DNA of 64,000 nucleotides from Taeniopygia guttata. Taxonomy: Eukaryota; Chordata; Aves; Passeriformes; Estrildidae. Of this stretch, positions 9,337 to 23,024 are shown in pieces (position 1 is the first letter of the stretch; every line of letters starts with the position of its first letter). Below the pieces are notes generated by a model. That model worked only from the letters and a program-made list of their open reading frames with translations, was not told where the DNA came from and searched no databases. The stretch lies in contig NC_133024.1 of assembly GCF_048771995.1 (NCBI RefSeq), forward strand, positions 7,824,001 to 7,888,000. The letters run 5' to 3'. The position numbers and the translations under genes were made by a program.

Positions 9337-12300
9337 AGGCAGGCTGGAGTCTGCATGTGCTCACTGCTACTGCCTAAATTCTGTGTGTCCTTCAGTGTGC
9401 TCTGATTTATGTGGACTGTGACAGGTAATGAGCTACCAAAAATGCCCAAATACCAGCGGGATGCCAGGCTCCAAAATTGATTCAGTCAATTCCAGTCCAT
9501 TAGATCAGATTACAGTGGTCTCATCCTTACATGGTTAAGTAAATTAATATTTTCATCATGAAATCAGTACCCAAAGTCTCCAGGTAGTACCTCCAGTGCA
9601 GGAGGTAATAGGGACCCCGTAACCAGCCTGGTTTAAAGAGCATACTCTTCTTCCCTCTGGACTTCTGCAGGGTAAATTGGGGAGCAGGAGGAACAAGGAA
9701 GTGCACAGACAGGAATTACCACACCACCTGCATTAACAGATTATGCTGAAGCATGAGTTAACTGTAACATTCAAGTATATTTTATTGTTATAAAATATAT
9801 ACAATCTCAAAACACAGCGCATTTTGCACACAGTTTGTCAGCTCTCATGGCTATCACTACAGCATTCCATAGGTGACACACTTCCTTATGAAATCAGCAG
9901 ACCAGGAAGCTAGGAAAACCCAAAACTACTCTATTTCAGATTACAATCTCTTTAACACCCTGCTGCTTAAGGCTATATTTTTGCTACCTGAGTTGATTTT
10001 TTTTTAACTTCACAATTTTTTTCATCTCCAAGAAAGGGGTGGGGAAAGCAGAAAGGAGGGATTGTGCACGCTTTTCAAAACACAAAAGTAGTAAGAAAAA
10101 TGTCAGGAGTGGCTTTGTAAACTTTGCATTGAAAATATGAAAAAGAAAAAAAAATTGGTACTTACAAAACTGAATACAGCCTATTTAAAAATCTTGAATC
10201 TAAAGTGAGATCAAGTAAAAAAAAAACCCCAACACTTCATTTCATAATGTACTTCAGTTTCACCATACTGGAAAGTCATGCAAAAACTGATGCCTGTTTC
10301 TTCATGTTTATACCACTGTTATGTCACCAATCTTGTGTGCGATGTCATACTACAAAAAGAAAGAATATCATTAATCTATAGCAGCAAGAGGCTAGATACT
10401 GTAACATACAGTAATTAAATGCACTATTCAGATCATCACCCAATTTGTGGTCATTCACATTCAGGTTTATACCAATGTCTGATAGCAAAAGGTGCAGTGG
10501 TGCAGCAAATTAGGACATCATTTATCAGTGGACTACAAATAAGTTCAACTTGGCAGGAAATTTTCAGTATCTCATGGATTTACCAGTACATACCTACTAC
10601 TTTGCACTTTTAAAGTACCTGTCAAAATCCACTAAATGCCTCTTTCCTAAGTTTCATAGCAGTAACTTGCATTGTCAAAAAAACACACACTTCTGAATGT
10701 TCAACTGCCATGAACACTCAGTTTTCTCAAAGTGCCTCATCCCAACCTGCACAACTGCTCATTTCACCATTTCTTTAGAAATCAGTTCTAGTTCCTTGAC
10801 TGTTGTTATTGACTTTTCTGGGGACAATGTTTTGTACAAAGATAATAAAATTTTTTTTTTTTGTTCCAGTTCTCTATCAGCTTTTGTTTGTTATCTATCA
10901 GCTCTATATTCTTTCAGTTCATACTCTAAGACTGGCATTGTAAGAAAAATGATAACTCATCATTTTTTCCACATAACCATGATAAAAAATGCACTTTCTA
11001 CATGCTGCCTTTACCTAAATGCTGCCAACAGTCACTAATATTAATTTTGCAAACATGATAATACACCAGAAAACAACTCTTCCTAATTAATAATCCACAA
11101 ATATATAAGGATGTATTGTTTTTACTGGAAACATCTCATTTTCTTATTGAATTTCAGCTTATTACAGGCCTTTGTATAATTACACCCATCCTCACAGATT
11201 TTTAGGACGTGCCACAGTGACACAATAATTTCTCCATAAGAGCAGTAATTAAAACAACTGACTCAGGCTCTTTCTGCAACATCTCACTTTCTTCCTTGCA
11301 CACTGTCACACTGCAATTAGAATTACACATCAAATGGAATCTTCCAGTTGCACCTGACAGCAAAAGGAACCGAGTGCCTTCCCAAAACTTTGCTTGGAAG
11401 AGTAACTCAAAGAAGCACCAAGCTCTGCTTGGCTGGAAATCACCTTTGGCTTCTTTCTATTTCAAGCTATCACCAGGCATGAGAACCTGCTGTTCTCTGA
11501 ACTTCATTCTGGCTATTGTTCACATAATTATTGTTGTAGGGAATATTAAGAGGTGCATTAAATGGGACTGAACACTGAGGCCAGAAGTGTCCTTTCTGTA
11601 TTCTTGTCTTTGCACCATGAGGTGCACAATCCTTCTATTTCCTACCTCTTTCATTTATAGTCCTCAAGTTAATAATTAGTAAACATATGCCTTCTAAATA
11701 AAGTTTAACTGCTCCACACATAGTTCATCCTGTCACATTCTACTGGAGAAGCCTGAAGAAACAGTGCTCTTACACTCCAAAACATGCATAAATCCAGTTT
11801 TTCTCAGGGATAGAGCAGGTGTGCAAGCAGGGTTCATGTAATGATGTCTCTTCATTAAGCTCCTCTTTGCTCCATTTCATGAGCAAGTCAAAAGAAAATT
11901 AGCATACCCTGCTTATGAAGAAAATTCTGCTACATGGCACACAGAGATGAGCTGGGACAGAGGAATAGTTCTTGATAGCCCTGTTGTTTGGAAAAGCAAA
12001 TGTTTTTTAAAATCTGATGCTTAAATGAGCTAGAAAGGCAAAACCAATCTGTTCTCCCTTGCTGCACTGCCCTGATACTTTCAGTCTTGATTTTCTTTTA
12101 TTTTCCTTCTCATCCAAGCAAATCTCAAGCAATAAAAAAAAATTATTAAAATAAAGAAAAATGAAGTCTGGCAAGCGAACCTTAGCATGCAGCTAGAAGC
12201 CGTTTATGCAGCTGTGGTAAAGAATAAATAAATAATAATATTTTAAAAATTGAAAACATCCACCCCCCAGTGTTGTAACTTATGAACAAGATGTGGTAAG

Positions 12301-13296
12301 TCCTTTGGATCGTGCAAGGAAAACTATCAGTTAATAAGAAACTACTGTCTGCCCTGGTATTTGCAATCATAACCCCATTAAGTTTAAGCTGGAAAACCAG
12401 GGGCCAGTTTGAAATACGCTGTATGAAATGTAGTTTAAAGTGCCTAATGCCTAAAGCAAAGACAAGGAAAGCTGGCTAGGAACAGAAAATATGATAGAAA
12501 GTGACAGAACAATCCTCTACAAAAGTGTGACCAAAAGCAACATACCACACTCAGGAAAAAAGAAAAACCTGCCTAAAACTCTGTCCTGCTCTGGTAGTGA
12601 AATCTATACCACAGTCAGGAATAAAAAGGCAGCATGTGATAGAAAGAGGAAGGTCAGGCACCTGTGTAAGGGGGAGCTGTAAGTAAAGTGACTGAAACAC
12701 TAAATGCCAGGGGCAGTGATGCCAAGGAGCTTCCCACCTCCCTGGTTGTATCTCAGCCTGTCACACACAGGGTTAGGCACCCCCAGTGGCAGCAATGGTG
12801 AAGGCAAATACTCAAAACATCTGGAGTCTATATTTCCATTATCTCACTAAAAACACCTTCACAGACACCTGCAGTGAGCAGCAGGGAAAAGGTGCTGAGG
12901 GAGTTTCAAGTGGAGTGATAAGGACACTTTCCCTAGCATTGGCAATGGCTTTGGGGCACCTTTCACTTTCAGGAAGTCCCATAATGGGATCTGCTCAATA
13001 TAATTTTTCCTACAACCTGAAATACTCAAGGAGCAGCAGAAGTACTGGAAGAATGACTGCTGTCAGGACAGAATTAAAAAACAGGAAGCAGCAGGAGACA
13101 GACAACCGCAGATGGTCTCATCAAGATAACTGTCTTTAAATACATGTATTTCAAAATTTCCTAAGATTATGAAAGAAATGGAAAAAAAGTACTAGATGGA
13201 CATCTGATGAAAACTGAAAAGACTTGCCAAGGATAGATTTTTAAAAAATGACAGTGTGATGGGAAACTCTACTTCCAAAAGTCACAACGAGTCAAC

Positions 13297-13345
13297 AGTT
13301 AGAAACCAGCACAAGTATTTCTCAAGAGCACAGACAGATGTAGTT
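13297..13345 (+). repeat. 49-bp exact direct repeat, copy 2
   Basis: Identical to 9288-9336, about 4 kb away in the same orientation, with unrelated flanks. It could be two fragments of one repeat family or a short templated duplication. Confidence 0.9.
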
Positions 13346-16300
13346 CATTCTAATAGCTATTAGAGATGATGAATGAAGAGGATATGTCAATGCCAATAGA
13401 AAATAAAAAGTAAATTAAAACAAACACCACTCAGCTAAGTCATGACAGAGCCAGGACATCAACCCTAATTCTCCAGCTTTTTAATCAGAGTCCTCTGCCT
13501 TTGGATTCTTTTGTTATTGTTTTTACTAGTGAGTGAGCTTCTATCAGCCATTAAGGATGTCCTCAGCCTCCTTGCATGTTCAGCAATTTCCCCCGCCCCC
13601 AATTTTATGGTTTTCAAACCATAAATCCAGCAGCAAATGAACTAGCTCATATGGTTGGCACAGACATGAGCTGTTGACAGAGTTAAACTCACATGTAGAA
13701 TATAACAACCCAATTGTCAGTGTCAGCTGAAATCCCAGCTTGCTCAGGTAACACCAGGGGCAGGGAAATTATATTGATTTCTAATAGGCAACAAAAGGGA
13801 CTGCTGAGCATAAAGGCTGTAACCCTTCTTCCAGCCCTTTCATCTAAGAATAAAGGATTTTAGTGGGTTGGTTGAGATTCCTGCCTGCCCACCCAGTTCA
13901 GATGTGCAAAGATCATACTTAATACACATAAAATACTTCAAGTAACAACATAACCTTGATTTTAAAAATATAAAATTGCTCTCTATAACTTTGATGCCGT
14001 TCAAGTATGCAGATCTAGTAAGAGCACAGCTGTAGGTTATCTGCAATTTTCATTCTCTTGCTGCTAAATGAAAACCAACAGACACATTGAGGATTGAACT
14101 GAAGATTTTTTTTTTCCCCTAAATGAGCTCCAAATGAAGAACCATCATTGGTGATCTTAACTTCAATCTGAAAAATACTGACATTTTAATGAGTAGCTCT
14201 AAGGTTTGCTTCATACTAGGCAATTGGACAATAGTTGCACCTATTTTTTTGGTAAATAAAAGGGATGTAGAACTATGTACCTCAATCCTAGCAACGGTGT
14301 GTATACAGATGATATAAATATAGTGTTTCTCATCACAACTGTTAAAATCTATCAAAAGCTACATTCATAACTCAACTGTACATTTCTAGAGCTTTTTGTT
14401 AAAATTTACTAAAAAAAAAAAAGGTTTAACTGATGCAGATTTCTCACCTCAATTACTTTCCTGGGTAAATAATAAGAAAATAACCATCTGGCACCTTAGA
14501 AGATTCCTCAGCTTTCTGTTGCAAAACACTCTTAGAAAGTCACTGCAGAGCACCAAACAGTTGGTCACATTTAGGCACAGAGAGATGGGGACAGAGGCTG
14601 CCAAAGCATCAGCCATGGGGGACACTCATAACTCCCAAAGACAACAAACATTTATTACTCTGTTTCCATACAAAGCACTTATATTTAGCCATATTTTTTT
14701 TTTTTTCAAATGGGCTGGAGGCAGTATGGGAATACACAGCATTTTTTGTTTTTTGAAGTTCTGTGTTTTAAACACAGTGAGTTTTCTCATCTTAAACAGC
14801 AATACAAGATCATTAAATTTAAATAAGTTACTTAAAGAGGTCACCACAACTCAGGTTCGAAGCAAAAGATATTGCAATGCCTAAGCAACTTCATTTTGAA
14901 TTACAGAGTGCAAGGATGAAATCAGGGCAAGACCAAACAGCTCATTTCAAGCTGTGTCCTTTTAGTAAGTCTGAATTTTTCCCATGTACCAACAAGAAAG
15001 AGGGAAGAATATGTAAAAATAAACTAATTGAAAGCTTTATTTTGTATTTTACAGATTAGATGAACTGTTTCTGGTCTTGACAGTTACAGGATTGGAAGTG
15101 ACATGGAAGGGCATTTTATTTATCTGGAGAAGATGTGCAGTGCTAGCAGCCACAACATAAGCTTTTTGACATGTTTCACAAACCACCAGCTGTGCCCCAG
15201 AATTGGCATCTTCTTTAGCAGGCAAAACAATTCAGTAGTTTTATGAATTCCCACCAGTTGCCTTTATTCCTAGTCTAAGGTATCGGCTTCCCTCCCACCT
15301 GAGCTATTATACCGGGAAACAGAAATCCTAAATTAATTTTATCTTGATCTCCTACAGCTAAGTAAGGCATAGCATAAGTGTTTTGACTTCAGCAAATAGT
15401 TTCTTTGAAACAACACCCACTCAGCTGCCTGAGGAGTCATCTGTGAGTGGCTGGGACTGCAATCAGAGCCCTTAAACATCAGGAACAAATGCTGTGCTGC
15501 ACAATTTAACTTCCTCGAAATCTGACTAATCCCAACTAGTTTCACAGGTAAAATATTACCAAGTGCCACAAAATAGGGAGATTCAGATCCCTTGATAGAA
15601 TAATAGTTTAAATTACAAATCACTGACCGGGACAAGTCACAAGCTGTAGAGAGGCGTTGTTTCACTTGGACAGCAGTGACTGGCCACAAGAAACAAAAGC
15701 TCAAGTTGCTTTCCTACTCACACAGAACCTGACATAATTGGAAACTATTTACTAATGGCACTAAATAACTTTTATAGCTCTTTACCATCTGATGCAGTAC
15801 TCCTTCATAGCAAATTCTAACCCAAGTGACCACTGCAACCTTGGAGATATTTGTGCCCAGAGCACCAAAAAGCTGAGCTGGCACCATTTGCCCTGTTTGC
15901 AGTGTTCAGGAGAATCTACCTTCTTCTGCTTCCTTATACAGTACTGCTAGTAATAATATAACTAGAGTCATCACCTGCAGAGATTATGGATGAAAGGCAG
16001 AGTACAAGGCTCTGCCATTTAAGCAGTGAATGTATGCTGGCTACATAACTGGCAACTCTGAATGTAAAAATGCTTTGTCTAAAGACCCCTAAGACAGACA
16101 TTGCTACAAAACAGAGTAGGGAAAGGCTTCAAGAAGTTGGAAAGCTCATTCATGCTTCTACAATTCCCATTCCACAGAAACTGATCAGACTCACTGCTTT
16201 CCTCTCCCCAGTTTGCAATTAGGAAAAATTCTCTGGGAAGGAGAGTACAATACCCTTCAGGTATTGTGCCCACTTAGCTTCTGCCCTCCTGCAGCTCCCC

Positions 16301-19300
16301 AGAGCCACAGCATCCAGCCCTGGAAGTGGGACAACTGTCAAGGCATCACGCAGCTCCCTGCGCTTCCCAGCGGACACACTGCCTCCAGAGGTTTATCCCT
16401 TAAGAAAAAATTACATTAACATCTGAAAGCACATCATTTTATCTTTGGTAATGTCTCTTCTAATATTGCCACTTTTTAAACTGTTACATAATCAAGTTGT
16501 GTAATCAACAAGCTCAACTTCCTTACAAAGCTGCTCCCCTCCCTCCCTCCCTCTATCCATCCATCAACCCTGGCATCATACAGGGTTCCTGTATGAATTG
16601 CACTGCTTTGTTTCCCAGATAATACAGTACAATTGTCCTTCATCTGTTTCTCTAGGTCTCTTGGTCTGTTGACCAAAAGAGACTTTACTAAAAATGAGGA
16701 CCCAAATAGCAGCTGCTGCCACTAAATACTACTGATTTTGCATATCCAAAGCAACCTGACCAGTGCTTTGACACAGCTCAAGTCTTCAAAATGCCAACTT
16801 ATAAGGGTGACACTGACTTTGATTTCCAACGATATAAAAATCAAAATATACTTAAAGGCTCCCTATTTCCAGAAACTTGACTTGGAATGTAAGTCAGAAG
16901 CAGAGACAACACAATCCTCCAGGCCAGTTTTCTGCCAGAGTAGTTATTTTATAAAATTAAAGGTTCATACTCTTTTCCTGGTAGCTGTGCCTGCACCATT
17001 CCATAAAAAGCCTAAAGCAAATTAAGAAGAGCAACAGAATCATTATAACTCAAGTACACACATTATTTTTATATTAAGATGCAAGTCTTCATGGTTTGAG
17101 AAATCACCTACGGTCACACACAAGCTAAAAGTAGTTTTAGAATAAGCCTACATTTGGAAAGGTAGGCAACATTCATAGCTTTGCTTCATCCTATTCTTAT
17201 TTCTGCTATTTAATTAGCTATTTTCTTTACAAACTATTCAGTTTTATAAATTTTACAGATAGGAAACAAGGCTAAGTTGCTGTCATTATCTGCTCTTTAA
17301 AAGAGCCTAGCAATTGCCTATCAGTATTATACAGCTTTGAAACAACTCAACATCAGGGAAACAAATTAGAAACAGTAAGCACAAAAGACTCAGAAAAGAT
17401 GTTCAGAGAAGCAAACAGACAGACCTTTTATGACACTTTATCCACAGCTTTGTCTAATACACATATAAAGGACCACAGAGGTTCTGTAGAGCTCCCAGGT
17501 GTCGAGTGCCCTCTTTTCTGTCAGGACACTCAGGAATGTTCTAGTTGTTTTGCTGGAATTCCACAGACAAGCTGGAGGTGGTACTCAGCTTCTGGTTCAC
17601 GGTCACCTATTCTCCAAATAAAAGACCTGAGGAGCAGCTGAGGCATGCAAGAGCCATCTGTGACAAAACTGCCACTCTAAGTTCAACACTTCCATCCTTT
17701 CCCAAGTCTTGACATGAATGTTAAAAAGAGTGTAAGAAAGGTTTCTTACAACTCTATAAATAGAGAAAAATCTAAACTTCCATTTTTATTAGGTTTCTTT
17801 TGGTATTTAAGCATGACTCTTAATTTGAAATAAAAAAACTCCTAGAGGTTTATCCACCAGTACTCCTTTTAACTTCACATGTTTGTGCACACATATACTG
17901 GGGTTTTTATATACACAAAGAAGTCACTGGAACATCTGGCCTGGCCCAGAACACATTAATATATGAAGATAGGCATGCATTATAACATATGAACAGCATA
18001 CATTATGAGCAAAATAAGCTAATTATGCCTCCAATTATATGAACTTAATACATGCCATTAATGCAGATAGAGCCCATGCCAGACTTTGGCTCTCCACCTG
18101 AGACGACACTGGAGAAATCACATCAATCTCAGGTAAAATTACAAGGACAGCAATCAGTTGGTTTGCAAGGCCAAGTGGTGCAGATTATCCTGAGTCAGCT
18201 TCGTCGAAATTGAAAAAGATGCAAAATAACACATTAAAAATAAAACCCCTGAGCATTTTATCAACATACTTCGAGTGCTGTCAACCTGCTTGTTTGAACT
18301 TTAAAAGACAAAGATTAATCAATTTCAGGAATTTTTTGGTTCTACCTAAAATAGAGGGATGAAATCTACTCTGAAGTTCCTTTCCAGGCTTATGTTTCAG
18401 AGTAACTATACCTACAATTAAAAATCCCACCTAAAAGTGCATATTTTAAAATAACTGAAGTTTAACTTGCCTTGGAAGGGGGCAGGGGGGAAAAGCAATA
18501 AATAAAATTATTCATGCCAGCACGGTACACACAGCCATATTTATTAGTTCACTTCCAATTACATAAAGAAAAAGCTGAAGACATATACAAGTGCTGCTTC
18601 AAAATAAAGACAGACTACTGTTTTCTCCAACAGTTTTATTTCAAAAAGTACACAAGTCTGTCATGGAACTATAGCATTTTAAAATTTTTGGATTTTGTTT
18701 TTTTACAAATTCACTCACAATACTTTTATTTTAAAATACCATTCCCCCAAAAGTGTGAATATAAAACCTCATACTGAAATTCATATCAATGTTCAAAGTC
18801 CATGCTTTGTGCATGAGAAATGTAATGAAACATTGTAAGAATTTTGATCCCAGGAAGTTGTTATTGCTCTGATTTCAGCTGAGCTATGCCTCAGTGCTAG
18901 GGGACTATTCAACAAAGGGCCCCAAAAAGCACCTATCAAGTGTAAAAAACAAGGTTTAAGTGACACAAATAGCATAATATCTTTAGACTGAACAAAGACC
19001 TAGAGTGATCCAGAATATATACACTGCTAAGACCAAAACTAAAAGCTTGTCATGGGAACCAGTAATATACAATATTCAGCATTACATAAAAACTTGCAAT
19101 TCAGAAGTCTTACTTGCACTATTAAACAGGAAGCATACATCTAATATGAATGAGACTATCAAGAGCTGAGAAAGATGTATACATTGTACATTTCTTTCAA
19201 AAGTCATGTTTTACCCCTCCAACAAGGCATTTCTGTGCACCACACAGTTTTGGAAGAAGTATTTGTTTTTAGGGAAGGAAGTTTCACACAAGTATCTTTA

Positions 19301-20942
19301 AATACCCACTGCAGAAAGTTGATGAAAACTCTTGTAATGTATGGGCAAGTGTTACATAACCTCTACAGTATTACAAGTCTAACACTTTATTCACACCATG
19401 CTAAAATTGAGGGGTTTCTTTCAATATACAGTAGTCCTCAACAGGCAAGTTTACAGTCATGACATCAACTAGAGGTTTCTTGAGCTGACTTAGAGTATTT
19501 ACACAATGGTACCGCCCTCCCTCCCATTCCCCTCCCCACTTTTTTTAACAAAATGAGACTTTAAAAATGCCACCTCCTAACTGGTATATCAGCTGCCATT
19601 ACTTCCTGAAAGTGTTCTGTCAGCAGAGCTCTCTGTCACATTGGACACCTCACATGTTTAACCAGTTCATCTCCTACACAGCTAGAAGTTATTGTTAAAA
19701 TATAGTAGCTGCTTTTGGGAATCATAATCCAGTGTAAGTGAAAAATCTAGTGACAAAAGAAATGATTTACAGTAGCAGTATTATGTTTTTATAGTAGTGT
19801 TGCATCCACCCAAAAAGGCATGATGATAGCAACTTGAGGCAGAGTTTACCCCAAGTCAGAGGTTCTATACTTCAGATAAGGACTGTGTCAGATTCCATTT
19901 CTTTCAATTTTCCATGCAATTACATAAATAGACAGACACTGTCAAGGCTGCTAAGCCTAACAGCCAGGCTCTGAGGGCACACTGGGCTGTCCTTCTGCCC
20001 ATTTATTATTTTGCACAAGCTGACAGAGCATCAAGCATGTGTAAACTCTGCTCCGTGTGCTTTACTGAGACAGGTTTCTGAGTTTCAGTGTCCTAGGGCT
20101 TACCTGACTGTAAGTTACAGGGTCTCAGGCCAAACCAAAAACAAACCCAAAAAAAAATTAATTTAAAAAAACCTCAAACCACCAAAAAACACATAGGTCC
20201 ACAATGGCTTAGAACCAAATTTAATAGGTCTGCTGCCTGGTTCCTTAGGTTTATAGCTCTCTCTCAGTCTGTGATTCACTTTAGCCTTGCACTCAACTTG
20301 TATTGGTAGGAACTATACCCTTTTCATTAAGAAAGGCCTTAGTTTCAAGGTAAACAATCAGTGTATGATTAACATCTTGGAAGTCTCTTCTATCACAATA
20401 ATTGGATGCAAAAACATGTCTCCTCATCAATATTTCGTCAGAAGCTATGTTTGGCACGTTTACTAAGCCTATTATTTACCACATAAATGAAAGTCAATCA
20501 TCTCTCTCATTGGTACAACAACTGAAGAGCTTTCAGGAACACACTCGAATCACAATTAGCAATTGAAGGAGTTAAGTGACATTTTGAAATACAGAACAAT
20601 ACAGAGAGAGACACTGAAGTTCACATCCAAAAATAGGCATGAAGAGGTATAAATAGTACATAAAAATCAAGAAATCAGATCACAGTGTCGTGTTTTAAGA
20701 ACTGTACCATCATCTAAGCACCTGTTCATACAGTATGTTTAGGCACCAGAAATTTAATAAAAACCAAAGTTACAATCAGGCAAAGTTTATTGACAAGGCA
20801 CACATGAAAGATAAAAAATCTGATCTCTAACAGCATCAGTTTACAATCTAAAAAAGTCCCAAATGTGTAAAACTAACTCTATATTACTTAATAGCCACTC
20901 AAGTTTCTAAATTCAGCATGAAGGGTATGTTAAAATAATGAA

Positions 20943-21006
20943 ATTGTTTGGGTTGTAAGGAGCTTAAAGATGACCTTGTACCAACCACTGCCATGGGCAG
21001 GGGAGT
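20943..21006 (-). mobile_element. CR1 LINE 3'-end fragment
   Basis: The plus strand reads GTTTGGGTTGTAAGGAGCTT, then a diverged 'ACCAACCACTGCCATGGGCAGG' pattern, the reverse complement of the common CR1 3' region. It is inserted in the same orientation as CXADR and may lie within its 3' UTR. Confidence 0.7.
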
Positions 21007-21782
21007 TTCTTTACATTAATAGTGCCAGCCAAAAGTTGTGTACCTATTTACAGATAAGACAAACATTTAGTAGCAAGCCAAAGAATTCATCATAGATGTA
21101 TAGGCAGCTACAGATAAGCAGATACTAAACTTAGAAGTCTGGGGTAATGCTGTTTTCTCTCACTGTTGTTACACACAAATAATCCTAACATCTTTCACAG
21201 GCTATTCAGATATTTTCTTCATCAACATCAGTGCACATACTATAATGAATTTACAGTTTTCAAAATACCTTTCAGTTCAACATCTCTAGCTAGAACAAGC
21301 TAAAAGAACTCTCCCTCACCTGCTCCCCAGCACAAGAGAAAGAAGGTAGAAAACTGGAAGAAAGAAAGAATTCATAGATTCAAACTGTACTGAGTTTTAA
21401 ATTGAGCTTTTGCAGGTATATAACAACAGTCATCAGAAGCTACCAGAAATCGTGGAAGTAAGACAAGGAATTGCTGTTTCTCCTGTATTGCTTTAAATTT
21501 GCAAAATTGGAAAGAAGCGTTTTTAATCTTGCAACATGAGATTTGTATCAACAATTCTGGGTAATTGTTGTCGCTCAGTTACATGAAATGCTTGCTCTCC
21601 ACAGTCTGAACATTAGTTCAGAATATTCAGAGTTGTTAAAGAGGAAAAAAAAATAAGCTTTGAACTCCTTGCAAATTCATACAGGGAGACATTAGCATCT
21701 TGAACAAGGACTGACTACTGCTTACGGACATATGAGAAAAGTTGTTTCCACAGTGGTTAGAGCAAGAGGACAGACATCAAAT

Positions 21783-21829
21783 ACCAGTTACTTAACAGAG
21801 CTTCTATGTTACTTAACATAGAGCTTCTA
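21783..21829. repeat. Imperfect short tandem duplication
   Basis: GTTACTTAACAGAGCTTCTA is followed at once by GTTACTTAACATAGAGCTTCTA-like sequence, a unit of about 22 bases repeated twice with a small insertion. It lies in the likely CXADR 3' UTR. Confidence 0.7.
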
Positions 21830-22756
21830 GGAAATTACTTTGGAAAAAAAAACTAAGAGCACTGCCTTAGTATCTAACCAGGCAATTGTACCATGACAAG
21901 GTACAATTAACTTAAAGACCTGTGTAAAGATACATTAACTCATTCTTACTGTGACAGTAAGAGTGGGTCTGTAGGCTTTAGAGCTTAGATACCTCTACCA
22001 ACAATCTGATAGGAACTCTTGCATCAGATAACATAAGTGTTAAGTTATCTGACAGGACCAGAACTAGTTATTGTAAAAGAATTTGTGTTTCAAAGAACTT
22101 GCAAGGTTTCCTGTCACAATGAGCGGAATGTCCAATGAGTGGAAACTCATTGCCCTTTTAAATTCAAAACAGATTAATTAAATTAATTGAACCAAACAAA
22201 TGACTGTCTGCCCCTGAAATAAGAGCTCAAGTACTCCAAACAAACATCACAGGTTAAAGAACCATATAAATACTCAATTTGAATAGAATTCAAAGTCATC
22301 CTTGGTATTTCAGCCCCCTGCAACTATACTAGACAGTGGCCAAGTTAAAATATTTCTGTTATTCCACAACTGAGAATAATGTCTCAGAAACTCTGAGAAA
22401 CTTCATGGTCTACACATGAAATGCTTTTGTTACTTCTCACCTGTGTCTCGCTGTTGCACATTCAGAACTGCACATTAGCTGACAGTGTCAGAACCTCCTC
22501 AGCAACCTACCAGAGGCCCAAATACCTTCAGGGTCCAATACTTATTTATGAACTTCAATGCTTTTAGCAAATAGTTCAACTACCATATGTGAATAAGTTT
22601 AAAATTAAAATGAGAATTGGTGGCTTTTTAGACTAACTTGTATACTTTCTTCAAGGAAAATTTCATGCCAGTGTTTAAATGAGGGATGAAACAACAGCAT
22701 TTTTCTCTAATACTTACAACAGACACTTTAAAAACAGCTTTTAAATTAATAATATT

Positions 22757-23024
22757 TTATACTATCGACCCATCTTTGCTTTGTGCTGGAATCATCACAG
22801 GAACAGCTCCCATTCTACTTAAATTAGGTGCAGCTACCTTTGAAGGTGCAAAGGCTGGGTTTTGAGCAGGAGCACGCTCAAAGTCTTCACTTGGGACTTG
22901 GCTATATGGAGTTTTGGTATATCCTTCCATATTGGAGGGAGACATTGAGCCCAGGGAAGAACGATTGCTGCCGATGTAGCTGCGAGCTGTAGAACTGCGA
23001 CTCTTTGGAGGTGGAACATCTTCT
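22757..23024 (-). CDS. CXADR: CXADR exon 7, cytoplasmic tail and PDZ ligand
   Basis: The exon follows a TTTCAG acceptor, runs from [18 protein letters not shown] to the PDZ-binding terminus SKDGSIV, and ends at TAA 22757-22759. The tail segment [18 protein letters not shown] holds tyrosines used in sorting and signalling in mammalian CAR. An AAG|GTAGCT sequence at codons for K and V (22838/22837) is a usable internal splice donor. Confidence 0.96.

Larger units (their letters stand above)
6849..18500. other. Intergenic region between LTR and CXADR 3' end
   Basis: No exon, RNA gene or full transposon is recognised. The open frames present are short and lack domain features. The longest, on the minus strand at 7136-7522, has no recognised family. 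A 49-base sequence occurs exactly at 9288-9336 and again at 13297-13345. A CCCT/ATCC simple repeat sits near 16536-16566. The mammalian neighbour BTG3 was looked for on the plus strand, using conserved exon words, and not found. Part of this stretch could be an extended CXADR 3' UTR. Confidence 0.4.
18500..22756 (-). other. CXADR: Probable CXADR 3' UTR
   Basis: This is the sequence downstream of the CXADR stop codon on the minus strand. Several AATAAA signals occur on that strand (plus-strand TTTATT at 20786-20791, 20002-20007, 19386-19391, 18725-18730, 18635-18640 and 18540-18545). The distance to the last cluster, about 4.2 kb, fits the several-kilobase 3' UTR known for the mammalian gene. 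The true end cannot be fixed without transcripts. No frame here resembles protein. Confidence 0.4.

Noticed and set aside
6849..18500. BTG3 exons expected from mammalian synteny
   Set aside because: Conserved BTG3 sequence words were looked for by eye on the plus strand and not found; absence here is not proof that the gene is missing nearby.
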